Assembly: GCF_001905505.1 (NCBI RefSeq)
Contig: NZ_LIPG01000004.1
Span: 434,001-498,000 of the forward strand
DNA length: 64,000 nucleotides
DNA from: Streptomyces sp. CB02058
Lineage (GTDB): Bacteria > Actinomycetota > Actinomycetes > Streptomycetales > Streptomycetaceae
Reading direction: 5' to 3'
The position numbers and the translations under genes are program-made. Positions within the stretch are counted from its first letter, which is position 1. Every line of letters begins with the position of its first letter. Below, one piece after another: positions 1-6,897 of this stretch. Under the pieces are notes generated by a model. That model worked only from the letters and a program-made list of their open reading frames with translations, did not search any database and was not told the DNA's origin.

Positions 1-275
1 TCCGCTCGTACAAGGGCCGCGTTGTACACGGCGACCTGCGGAACGCCATGTCTGTCGACAGCCTCGTCGAGCGCCGCGTCCAGCTCGGCCCGGTCGGTGC
101 TGTCTGCCTGCACCGCGACGACGGGAACGCCGTGGGAGGCCACCGAGCGGGCCACGTCCTTCACGTGCTGTTCACGCCGCGAGATCAGCGTGATCGGCAG
201 GCCCTCCCGTGCGAACCGATGGGCGACCGCCAGCCCGATCCCGGGCCCCGCCCCGATGATTACCGCACCTGACAT
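1..275 (-). CDS. SDR-family oxidoreductase, 3' part cut by window edge
   Basis: The visible 91 N-terminal residues begin MSGAVIIGAGPGIG, with the glycine-rich Rossmann turn (GAGPGIG, residues 8-14) of short-chain dehydrogenases, an RR pair after the second beta strand (ISRREQ) that would suit NADP(H), and the start of the VAVYNAA strand equivalent to the NNAG motif. ATG at 275 is preceded by GGAGGAG at good spacing. The catalytic SYK region lies outside the window, so activity cannot be judged. It is divergent from the MerR gene at 356 and its promoter has MerR-type geometry, so it is probably the regulated target. Substrate unknown. Confidence 0.85.
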   Translation of the reverse strand, partial: MSGAVIIGAGPGIGLAVAHRFAREGLPITLISRREQHVKDVARSVASHGVPVVAVQADSTDRAELDAALDEAVDRHGVPQVAVYNAALVRA

Positions 276-313
276 GATTGCACTCCTCCACTTCGCCACA
301 AGCGATACTGAGG

Positions 314-345
314 ACGGTAGGGCGTCACATCCATGTGAAGGTCAA
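314..345 (-). promoter_or_regulatory. MerR-type promoter of the SDR gene with embedded dyad operator
   Basis: On the minus strand a -35 element TTGACC (345-340) and a -10 element TACCGT (319-314) are separated by 20 bp, the overlong spacer typical of promoters that MerR proteins activate by DNA distortion. A perfect dyad TCACAT-CC-ATGTGA (325-338) sits within the spacer. The predicted transcript runs into the ATG at 275. The elements are seen directly; the assignment to the adjacent MerR protein is inferred from position. Confidence 0.7.
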
Positions 346-355
346 GGAGAAGCCG

Positions 356-814
356 GTGCGCATCGGTGACCTGGCGAGCGAAACCGGCGTGAGCAGGCGA
401 CTGTTGCGCTACTACGAGGAGCAGGGACTGCTCCGGCCCACCCGGTCGGCCAACGGCTACCGCGACTACGCCGAGACGGATGTCGCGAGGGTGAACCACG
501 TCCGGGCGCTGCTCGCCGCAGGGCTGTCCACCACGGTCATCGCCCAGGTGGTGCACTGCGTCCACAGCAAGGGCGAGCTCGAGATGCCGGCCGGCTGCCC
601 GACCTTCGTCGGGGTGATTCGGCGCGAACGTGCCCGCGTCACCGAGTCGATCGCCCTCCTGGAGAGTTCGAGGACGATCCTGGACACCATCCTCGGCACG
701 GCGTCCCGGGACGGGCAGGAGCCGGTGCGGGACACCTCCTCCGCCTCTGCGGACCGGAGGCTCCCCGCGCGTACCGGAGCCGCGCCGCGCGGGTCCGGCC
801 GGACGGCGGATTGA
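356..814 (+). CDS. MerR-family transcriptional regulator
   Basis: The 152-residue product begins VRIGDLASETGVSRRLLRYY, the winged helix-turn-helix of MerR proteins, followed by the usual YEEQGLL wing and a coiled-coil dimerisation helix. GTG at 356 is preferred because AAGGAGA (344-350) lies 5 nt upstream; a longer reading from 278 would run through the operator. Two cysteines near residues 80-95 (HCVHS and AGCPTF) are not the metal-binding arrangement of classical MerR, so the inducer is unknown. The C-terminal 40 residues are low complexity. It is divergent from the SDR gene, the likely target. Confidence 0.9.
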   Translation: MRIGDLASETGVSRRLLRYYEEQGLLRPTRSANGYRDYAETDVARVNHVRALLAAGLSTTVIAQVVHCVHSKGELEMPAGCPTFVGVIRRERARVTESIALLESSRTILDTILGTASRDGQEPVRDTSSASADRRLPARTGAAPRGSGRTAD

Positions 815-1082
815 CGGACGGGCCGGCCGGGCTTCATCCGCGGGTCGGTGGAGCAGACCCTCCGGATGAGCGAGTCGAAGGGCTGTGGTCCGCCCTGACC
901 CCGGTGAGTGCGCACAGGAACGGAAGCCCGCCGAGTGTGCGCACCTGGCTCGGACGCAGCCCTCAGAAGGGTCGCGCGTGCGACGCACAGGTGGCCGGAC
1001 TCCCGCCCGGCGCGGCGAAACCTGCTCCGCCCGCAGGCGTGTCCGAGCATCACCGGCGTGGCCGCGGGCGATCAGCCCGACA

Positions 1083-1574
1083 TCACTCGACCGACCGGTC
1101 GCCCCCATGGGAGCACCGGGTGCCCTCCGCCTGCCGCAGGACCCGCATCCGGCGCATGAGGTCGCGTGTCACGCGCCGGTCGAGCGTGGTACGCCAGACG
1201 ACTCCGGGATACCGGGCCCGGAGGTGGGAGAGCGCCCTGGTGCCCAGCCCGCTGCGGTGGAAGCGCTTCTCGATGCTCACCTCGGTGATGAGCCCCTCCG
1301 AGCAGGAGTCGCAGAGGCGGAATTCGACGTGTCCGACCACCTTGCGCACCAGTACCAGAAGCAGACAGCGGTCGTCGGCGCTCCGTCCCGAGGACTGCAC
1401 CAACTCGATCTGCCTGTAGGCGAGTACGCGCCGGTGCCAGGCCCCCTTGGGGTGGCCGGGCAACCGGTGTCGGCCCTCGCGGCCGTGGTGTGCGGGGGTC
1501 CTGGCCGCTCCTGGTGCCGGAAGGGACCGGCTGTGGAGCGGGTACGTCACGGGCCGTGCGTGGCTTCCGAGCAT
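1083..1574 (-). CDS. GNAT-like N-acetyltransferase
   Basis: The 163-residue reading contains a GNAT core: LLLVLVRKVVGHVEFRLC (strand pair), then LITEVSIEKRFHRSGLGTRA, resembling motif A with a degenerate acetyl-CoA loop (R-x-x-G-L-G), then LSHLRARYPG. Small actinomycete acetyltransferases with this layout are common and their substrate is generally unknown. The first 50 residues are proline- and arginine-rich and unlike the fold, so the true start may lie further in; no convincing ribosome site was found for ATG at 1574. It stands alone between the MerR gene and the small membrane protein. Confidence 0.6.
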   Translation of the reverse strand: MLGSHARPVTYPLHSRSLPAPGAARTPAHHGREGRHRLPGHPKGAWHRRVLAYRQIELVQSSGRSADDRCLLLVLVRKVVGHVEFRLCDSCSEGLITEVSIEKRFHRSGLGTRALSHLRARYPGVVWRTTLDRRVTRDLMRRMRVLRQAEGTRCSHGGDRSVE

Positions 1575-1715
1575 GTCTCACACCTGCCCGCGCCGCGACG
1601 GCCGATGCCTGCGGTCGGACCCATCCTGCACCGTGCGGGCCCTGCCCGTACCGGCGGCGCATACCGGTCGTCCGGCCGGGCACACGGCAGATCACATCGA
1701 CCTCGGGAGTGCATC

Positions 1716-1958
1716 ATGGTGATCGTCGGCATAGTCGCCGTCTGTATCGTTCTGGCCGTCCTCGCGTTCTTCGTGCCCCGCCTGTCCCGCCACCCCGAAC
1801 GCGGCACGCAGCGGACCCTGGGGGTCGGATCGCGTGTGGGTGGCAAGGCTCCGGGCGCCCTGGGCCGGATCTTCAGCAAGCCCTTCCGCTCCAGCTCCAA
1901 GGCCGTGGGCAGCAGCGGCTCCGCCGGCCGCCGGGCACGCAGGCGTTTCCCCTTCTGA
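1716..1958 (+). CDS. Small single-pass membrane protein, DUF6411-like
   Basis: The 80-residue product starts MVIVGIVAVCIVLAVLAFFV, one hydrophobic segment (residues 2-20), followed by PRLSRHPERGTQRTLGVG and a basic, serine/glycine-rich tail ending RRARRRFPF. From memory this matches a short streptomycete family annotated DUF6411, without known function. ATG at 1716 follows GGGAG (1705-1709). The positive tail suggests a single-pass protein with the tail in the cytoplasm. A long reading frame extending upstream to 885 lacks conserved features and is not used. Confidence 0.75.
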   Translation: MVIVGIVAVCIVLAVLAFFVPRLSRHPERGTQRTLGVGSRVGGKAPGALGRIFSKPFRSSSKAVGSSGSAGRRARRRFPF

Positions 1959-2014
1959 CGGCGGACGTCGCCCGGCACCGCCAGCCGCGTCCCCGACCTC
2001 ACAGGGCAATACAC

Positions 2015-2036
2015 CTAGGACTTGTCCGGCCGATCG
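2015..2036. repeat. Left terminal inverted repeat of the IS element
   Basis: It reads CTAGGACTTGTCCGGCCGAT then CG, and pairs with 3359-3380 with mismatches only at positions 16 and 22. The outermost CTAG may be target duplication rather than part of the repeat. Confidence 0.85.
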
Positions 2037-2072
2037 CTCCAGGTGCGCCGGGGCGAGAAGCCACTCGCACTG

Positions 2073-2090
2073 TCCCAGCGAGGGCTGGGA
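2073..2090 (-). terminator. Possible hairpin terminator of the passenger gene
   Basis: TCCCAGC (2073-2079) and GCTGGGA (2084-2090) form a 7-bp stem with a 4-nt loop, 31 nt past the stop codon of the minus-strand passenger ORF and just inside the left inverted repeat. There is no T-run, as is usual in Streptomyces. Confidence 0.4.
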
Positions 2091-2121
2091 TCACGACTAC
2101 AGGAATGCCGACGGGCTGAGG

Positions 2122-2538
2122 TCAGGGCGCGAAGTACCAGCAGTACAGGTTCAGGCCTCTCTCCGCACGACTCACGGCTAGGGCTGACAGACGCTCAAGG
2201 AGGTCAACGGCACTGCCCGGCCCAAACTCATCGCCCATCTCGGAGACGGTCTCGGCCCACGTGAGAGCGGTACGTCTGAGCTGACCCGTTCCTGCACTGG
2301 TCAAGGCCGTCGAGAGCGTCTGCGGAACAGCGAAGACAGTGAAGCCATCGTTGGCCATGGGCACCACGTGCCGGAGCGGACTCTCCGCCCCCGTCAACAG
2401 AGCTTCCCACCTCGGAACTGCGTCATCCGGATAGATGCCGTCACACGTCACGGCAGGAAAATCATGACTCTTGCGCGGTCCTACCAGCACTGCTGACTCG
2501 TCGTCTCCGGCAAGGAAGAACTCTCCTACAAGCACCAT
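2122..2538 (-). CDS. Hypothetical protein carried within the IS element
   Basis: The 138-residue product (MVLVGEFFLAGDDESAVLVG at the N terminus, LNLYCWYFAP at the end) is not recognised. It looks like a folded soluble protein: regular alternation of hydrophobic residues, no signal peptide, no membrane segment. Codons such as CTT, GTA, TCA, AGT, CAT and TTT are frequent, so third-position G+C is clearly lower than in neighbouring genes, a sign of separate origin. ATG at 2538 has no good ribosome site; the frame is open upstream to 2679 but that would overlap the transposase start. It lies wholly between the IS ends. Confidence 0.6.
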   Translation of the reverse strand: MVLVGEFFLAGDDESAVLVGPRKSHDFPAVTCDGIYPDDAVPRWEALLTGAESPLRHVVPMANDGFTVFAVPQTLSTALTSAGTGQLRRTALTWAETVSEMGDEFGPGSAVDLLERLSALAVSRAERGLNLYCWYFAP

Positions 2539-2614
2539 CTGCCGATTCTGGCATGTCTCGGTACCCGGGAGCCCGACCGAGTGGCTGCTCCGCCGCCGGA
2601 GCGTTAGTGCGGGC

Positions 2615-3361
2615 ATGGGGCGGGGTGATCTGAGTGATGCCGAATGGGAACGGCTGCGGCCGTTCCTGCCGGTCAGCAACAGGCGTTGTGGCCGGTGGCG
2701 TGATCACCGGCAGGTGATCGACGGGATTCTGCACCGGGTGCGAACCGGCGTTCAGTGGCGTGACCTGCCCGAACGGTTCGGACAGTGGAAAACTGTCTAT
2801 GAACGCCACCGGCTCTGGTCCGCCGACGGCACCTGGGAGCGACTGCTCCAGCAGGTCCAGGCCTCAGCCGACGCGGCTGGCGAGACCGACTGGGACATCT
2901 CGGTCGACTCCACCATCGTCCGCGCCCATCAGCATGCGGCCGGCGCCCGCACCGACCCACCGCCGGCCCCTGCCTCAAAGGGGGCCGGAAGCCCGGAGCA
3001 CCAGGACGAGACGCTGTGGCAGAGCCTGGTCGCCCGCCTGGTGGAGGTGGTGCTGGAGGTGAGGGCCTGGGCCGCTCGCGCGGCGGGTTCACCAGCAAGC
3101 TGCACCTGAGCGCGGACGGCCGCTGCCGTCCGCTGTCCCTGATCGTCACTGCAGGTCAGCGGGCGGACTGCACCCAGTCCAAGCCGGTCGTGGAGAAGAT
3201 CCGGGTGCCCAGAGATCCGCTACAAGAAGCGCAACACGGTCGAGCGGGCGATCAACCGCCTGAAGCAGTTCCGGGCGGTCGCCACGCGTTACGACAAGCG
3301 CGGCTACGTCTACCTCGGCACCGCGACCGCGGCAGCCCTCACCATCTGGCTACGAACTTGA
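2615..3361 (+). pseudogene. IS5-family transposase, frameshifted and internally deleted
   Basis: The frame opens MGRGDLSDAEWERLRPFLP, the typical N-terminal domain of streptomycete IS5-type transposases, with the first catalytic Asp in ISVDSTIVRAHQHAA. Near 3016 the reading shifts: GEGLGRSRGGFTSKLHLSAD continues in another frame. At about 3210 KIRVP jumps directly to RYKKRNTVERAINRLK, so roughly 60 residues are missing, including the region that carries the second catalytic Asp. The last Glu (TVERAINR) and C terminus (AALTIWLRT) remain, ending in TGA at 3361 inside the right inverted repeat. It cannot make an active enzyme. Confidence 0.9.
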
Positions 3362-3380
3362 TCGACCGGACAAGTCCTAG
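3359..3380. repeat. Right terminal inverted repeat of the IS element
   Basis: The reverse complement matches the left repeat at 20 of 22 positions. It overlaps the TGA of the transposase remnant and the TAG stop of the ROK gene (3377-3379 on the minus strand). Confidence 0.85.
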
Positions 3381-4597
3381 CGCTCGATGGTCGTCAGAGG
3401 GCTTCTGAACAGCGGGTTCAGCAGGATCGTGCCCGCGGCGACAGGTAGGGCGGCCGTCCCGGCATGCGGACTCACGATGCGTTCGGGATCCCCGCAGACA
3501 TGGGAGAGGCCGATCGCGGCGCCTCGTATCTCCTCCAGGTACGCGGGGTTGAGCAGGCTGGAGTGCTCGGTGACGACGACCAGGTCGGGATTGAGGACGT
3601 CGAGGAGGAGAGCGACCGCCCGGCCGACCGCGCGGGCCCGCCGGCGCAGCAGTCGGTCCGCGCGCCTGTCCCCGGCCGCCGCCGCGTCCACCACGAGGAA
3701 CGCGTCCGGCTCGGGCACGATGCCCAGGCCCGCGGCGGTCAGCGCGATCGCGGTGTTCGAGACCGTCGCCTCCAGGCACCCGGTCCTGCCGCAGGGGCAG
3801 GGAGTCGTGGAGTCGGGTACGGGCAGGTGGGCCACGTCGCCCGCTCCCGACCCGGGCCCCTGGTGGACCACCCCGGCGATTCCGAGGGCAGCGTCGACGA
3901 CGTTCCCGACGAAGAGGTGGACCAGGCTGCGACGGGCCGCGGGCCGGCCGAAGAGGATCTCCGACTGGGCGATCGCGCGGGCGTGGTTGTCGATCCGTAC
4001 CTCGGTTCCGCCCAGGCCACGGGCGAGTTCGGCGGCCAGCGGGCGGTGGTGCCAGCCCAGCGCGTCGTGCCGCACCGCCGTCCCGAGGCCTGGGTCGACC
4101 CAGCCGCCGAGGGCGGCGCCCACCCCCAGCAGCGGCCTGCCCCGGACCGAGTCGTCGAGGAACTCCCGCATCCCGTCGGCGACCCGGCGCGGCAGGTCCC
4201 CGGCGGCCGGGCCGCCGTGCGAGAGGTGGCGCCGGGCGAGCAGCCGGCCCCGCAGGTCCATCAGCCCGAACGTCGAGACGGGCACACCGATGTGGATGCC
4301 GCCGGCCACCGGACCGGCGGTTCCGTGCTCCCCGGCGGTGCCGGTGTTCAGGTCGATGGGGATCTGGGGCCTGCCCACACCGCGGCTCTCCACCAGTCCG
4401 GGCAGCTCCCGCACCAGGCCGAGGCGGACGAGGTCGGTGCACTGCCGGGAGACGGCGGCCGGACTGAGCCCGCAGAGCTGGGCGATGGTCCGGCGGGCGA
4501 CCGGCCCGTGGTCGAGCACCGTGCGCAGCACCGTGGCGGCGTTGGCCTCGCGGCGGCCGTCGCCGGTCGCCCGGGAGATGTGCGGGGCGGCTGTCAT
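3377..4597 (-). CDS. ROK-family transcriptional regulator
   Basis: The 406-residue product has an N-terminal winged helix (ATVLRTVLDHGPVARRTIAQ, then LSPAAVSRQCTDL) and a sugar-kinase-like ROK domain with the zinc motif CPCGRTGCLE. An actin-like phosphate-binding loop is not evident, so it is probably a sugar-sensing repressor rather than a kinase. ATG at 4597 follows AGGAAGG by 5 nt; upstream in-frame codons lack a ribosome site. The gene is divergent from the TauD-type dioxygenase across 596 bp. Its stop TAG overlaps the CTAG at the edge of the IS element, so the insertion sits exactly at the gene end without changing the protein. Confidence 0.9.
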   Translation of the reverse strand: MTAAPHISRATGDGRREANAATVLRTVLDHGPVARRTIAQLCGLSPAAVSRQCTDLVRLGLVRELPGLVESRGVGRPQIPIDLNTGTAGEHGTAGPVAGGIHIGVPVSTFGLMDLRGRLLARRHLSHGGPAAGDLPRRVADGMREFLDDSVRGRPLLGVGAALGGWVDPGLGTAVRHDALGWHHRPLAAELARGLGGTEVRIDNHARAIAQSEILFGRPAARRSLVHLFVGNVVDAALGIAGVVHQGPGSGAGDVAHLPVPDSTTPCPCGRTGCLEATVSNTAIALTAAGLGIVPEPDAFLVVDAAAAGDRRADRLLRRRARAVGRAVALLLDVLNPDLVVVTEHSSLLNPAYLEEIRGAAIGLSHVCGDPERIVSPHAGTAALPVAAGTILLNPLFRSPLTTIER

Positions 4598-5193
4598 GGT
4601 GGCCTTCCTCAAAGGTCCTGCGACGCGCGGCGGTCGCAGCATTACGGCGGCGTGAAATCGGTCCGGGCCTCGTGCCCGCTTCTCCTGCGGGCCGCGCACC
4701 ACCTCCGCGACCGAGGGAAGAACCCCAGCTCAAAACAGGTTTGACGGGGCGTCGTCCGGGGTGGCGCCGACGTGGTGCGAGCGCCGATTCAACCACCGTC
4801 CGGCGCGCTCGGGGGCAGGGGCGGGTGCTTGACGTCCGCGGTGGGGCGCTGGAAGTCTCCGGGGCATGTTCGCGACGGCCGTTTCCGATGCGCGGCCCGC
4901 CCACGCCGGCCGCCCCACCACCGCGGTGGCGTGTCCGGGCCTCTGTTCCGCGGCCTGATCAGACCGCCCCGGCTCGATCCGGCCTCCCGAAGGCTCGATC
5001 CGACCGCCCCAGGACTCGTCCAAGTCCCGTACGACTCGGTGTCCTCGCTCCGCACCACGGTTCAGCCGCACCTCGGCACCCCGCACCTCATGCGCCCCCA
5101 TCATGTGCCTCCGACTCGGCCGATTAATTCCGCTCCAGGATCAATCAAAGGCCGGCCGTCGGCGATTTCGAATCCCGAAGGGAATCCCGTCTC
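4598..5193. other. 596-bp divergent intergenic region with short repeats
   Basis: No convincing gene is seen. It holds a TCAAA-ACAGG-TTTGA dyad at 4730-4744; paired direct repeats GGCTCGATCCG at 4971-4981 and 4992-5002 flanked by GACCGCCCC at 4962-4970 and 5002-5010; and a lower-GC patch (5118-5150) with an imperfect dyad GATTAAT/ATCAATC (5122-5128, 5140-5146). Its position between a regulator and a divergent enzyme makes control sites plausible. Confidence 0.5.
4730..4744. promoter_or_regulatory. Candidate operator dyad upstream of the ROK gene
   Basis: TCAAA and TTTGA are perfect inverted arms around 5 bases (ACAGG), 133 bp upstream of the ROK start in an otherwise very GC-rich stretch. 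ROK repressors often bind A/T-containing dyads in their own upstream region; the link here is positional only. Confidence 0.35.
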
Positions 5194-6159
5194 ATGTCCT
5201 CAGCAACCACCGCCCCCGCCTCCACCGTCACCGTCCAGAAGATCGGTGGCCGGCTCGGCGCCGTCATCTCCGGGGTGCGCCTCGGCGGAGACCTCGACCC
5301 CGCGACGGTCGCCGAGATCCGGGCCGCGCTGCTGGCCCACAAGGTCGTCTTCCTCCGGGACCAGAACCACCTGGACGAGGACAGCCACGAGGCCTTCGGC
5401 CGGCTGCTCGGCACCCCGGTGGCCCACCCCACCGTCCCTTCGGCGGACGGCCGTTACTCCCTCGGCATCGACTCCGACCACGGCGGCCGGGCCAACCAGT
5501 GGCACACGGACGTGACCTTCGTGCCGGCCTACCCGGCCTTCTCGATCCTGCGGGCCGTCGTCATCCCGCCGTACGGTGGCAACACCCTGTGGTCCAACAC
5601 CGGTGCGGCGTACGCCGGTCTGCCCGAGCCGCTGCGGGTGCTCGCCGACGGCCTGCGCGCGGTCCACTCCAACGACTACGACTACGTGGCACTGCGTCCC
5701 GAGGCCCGTCCCGAGGCGCTCGCCCAGTACCGGAAGGTGTTCACCTCGACGAAGTTCCTCACCGAGCACCCGGTGGTGCGCGTCCACCCCGAGACCGGCG
5801 AACGCGTCCTGCTCCTCGGCAACTTCGTCCAGCGCATCAGCGGACTGACCGGCCGCGACTCCCGCGCGCTGCTCGATCTGTTCCAGTCCCACATCGAGCG
5901 CCCGGAGAACACCGTGCGCTGGCAGTGGCAGACCGGCGACGTCGCCATCTGGGACAACCGTGCCACCCAGCACTACGGCGTGGACGACTCCGACGCCCAC
6001 GAGCGCAAGCTGCGCCGCGTCACCATCGACGGCGACGTCCCCGTCGGCGTGGACGGCCGTTCCTCCGCGCTGATCAGCCCCGAGGAGGTGCCGGACCCCT
6101 CGTTCGGCATCGCTTCCGGAGCGTCGACGGCCGAGGCCCCGGAGAGGTCGAACGCCTGA
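5194..6159 (+). CDS. TauD/TfdA-family Fe(II)/2-oxoglutarate dioxygenase
   Basis: The 321-residue product has the iron-binding triad of the family: His104 and Asp106 in NQWHTDVTF and His260 in RATQHYGVDD, with Arg271-Arg275 (HERKLRRVTI) for 2-oxoglutarate. The segment AYPAFSILRAVVIPPYGGNT is characteristic of taurine/alkylsulfonate and aryloxyalkanoate dioxygenases. It would oxidise a small acid with release of succinate and CO2; the substrate cannot be read from sequence. ATG at 5194 follows GAAGGGA. No sulfonate importer adjoins it, and the divergent ROK regulator would be an unusual partner for a sulfonate enzyme. Confidence 0.88.
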   Translation: MSSATTAPASTVTVQKIGGRLGAVISGVRLGGDLDPATVAEIRAALLAHKVVFLRDQNHLDEDSHEAFGRLLGTPVAHPTVPSADGRYSLGIDSDHGGRANQWHTDVTFVPAYPAFSILRAVVIPPYGGNTLWSNTGAAYAGLPEPLRVLADGLRAVHSNDYDYVALRPEARPEALAQYRKVFTSTKFLTEHPVVRVHPETGERVLLLGNFVQRISGLTGRDSRALLDLFQSHIERPENTVRWQWQTGDVAIWDNRATQHYGVDDSDAHERKLRRVTIDGDVPVGVDGRSSALISPEEVPDPSFGIASGASTAEAPERSNA

Positions 6160-6201
6160 GGGAGCGGGCGGCTCCGTCCGCCGGCGCCCCGCCGCAGCGG
6201 C

Positions 6202-6897
6202 TCAGGGCTGCTCGGCGGGGCCGGCGGCCTCGCGTCCGCCGACACTGACCAGCCCCGTCTCGTAGGCGACGATGACGGCCTGGACACGGTCGCGCAGGCC
6301 GAGTTTCCCGAGGATGCGGGCGACGTGGGTCTTGACGGTCGCCTCGGCCAGACGGAGGCGGGTGGCGAGTTCCGCGTTGCTCAGCCCCCGGGCCAGCAGG
6401 CCGAGGACCTCCAGTTCGCGCGGGGTGAGCGAGGCGAGGTCGCGGTGGAGGGCATCGGTGTCGCTGCCGCGCCGGGCGAACCGCTGCACGAGCCGGCGCG
6501 TGATGGCCGGTGCCAGGAGGGCGTCGCCCGTACGGACCGTACGCACGGCCGCGGTCAGGTGTTCGGGGGTGACGTCCTTGAGCAGGAAGCCGCTGGCACC
6601 GGCGGCCAGCGCCGCGTAGACGTACCGGTCGAGGTCGAAGGTGGTCAGAATGATGACGCGGGGTTCGCCCGGGGCGCCCGTGAGGATGCGGCGGGTCGCC
6701 TCCAGGCCGTCCGTCCCGGGCATCCGGATGTCCATCAGGACCACGTCCGGCCGGCTGCGGCGGACCGCTGCGACCGCTTCGGCTCCGTCGGCCGCCTCGG
6801 CGACGACATCGATGCCGTCGGCTCCGAGGATCATCCGGAATCCGGTACGGACGAGGGTCTGGTCGTCGGCGAGGAGCACGCGCAGCGGCTCGGTCAC
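6202..6897 (-). CDS. LuxR/NarL-type response regulator
   Basis: The 231-residue protein has a receiver domain with acidic pocket LLADDQ (residues 8-13), phospho-acceptor Asp56 (LMDIRMPG) and Lys in FLLKDV, followed by a GerE-type helix-turn-helix (LTPRELEVLGLLARGLSNAE, then TVKTHVARIL). GTG at 6897 overlaps the kinase stop codon in GTGA, so the pair is translationally coupled. Like similar streptomycete pairs next to MacB-type exporters, it probably controls the divergent ABC/FtsX operon at 8402. Convergent with the dioxygenase, 42 bp apart. Confidence 0.93.
   Translation of the reverse strand: MTEPLRVLLADDQTLVRTGFRMILGADGIDVVAEAADGAEAVAAVRRSRPDVVLMDIRMPGTDGLEATRRILTGAPGEPRVIILTTFDLDRYVYAALAAGASGFLLKDVTPEHLTAAVRTVRTGDALLAPAITRRLVQRFARRGSDTDALHRDLASLTPRELEVLGLLARGLSNAELATRLRLAEATVKTHVARILGKLGLRDRVQAVIVAYETGLVSVGGREAAGPAEQP

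Larger units (their letters stand above)
2015..3380. mobile_element. Degenerate IS5-family insertion element with passenger gene
   Basis: Terminal inverted repeats (2015-2036 and 3359-3380) match at 20 of 22 positions, and CTAG is present at both outer edges (2015-2018, 3377-3380), consistent with a target duplication as some IS5-group elements make. Inside lie a broken transposase on the plus strand (2615-3361) and, between the left repeat and the transposase, about 580 bp holding an unrelated minus-strand ORF. The transposase normally begins close to the left repeat in such elements, so this interval is an insertion or cargo. The right end coincides with the stop codon of the ROK gene. Confidence 0.85.

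Noticed and set aside
908..944. Two GTGCGCAC palindromes 29 bp apart
   Set aside because: Such G/C palindromes are common by chance in this base composition and lie in no clear promoter.
885..1958. Long frame joining upstream sequence to the small membrane protein
   Set aside because: The first 277 residues lack conserved features and overlap the GNAT gene; the ribosome site and conserved protein start at 1716.
2015..3380. Composite transposon with two IS copies
   Set aside because: Only one transposase remnant and one pair of terminal repeats are present; no second inner repeat was found near 2540-2615.
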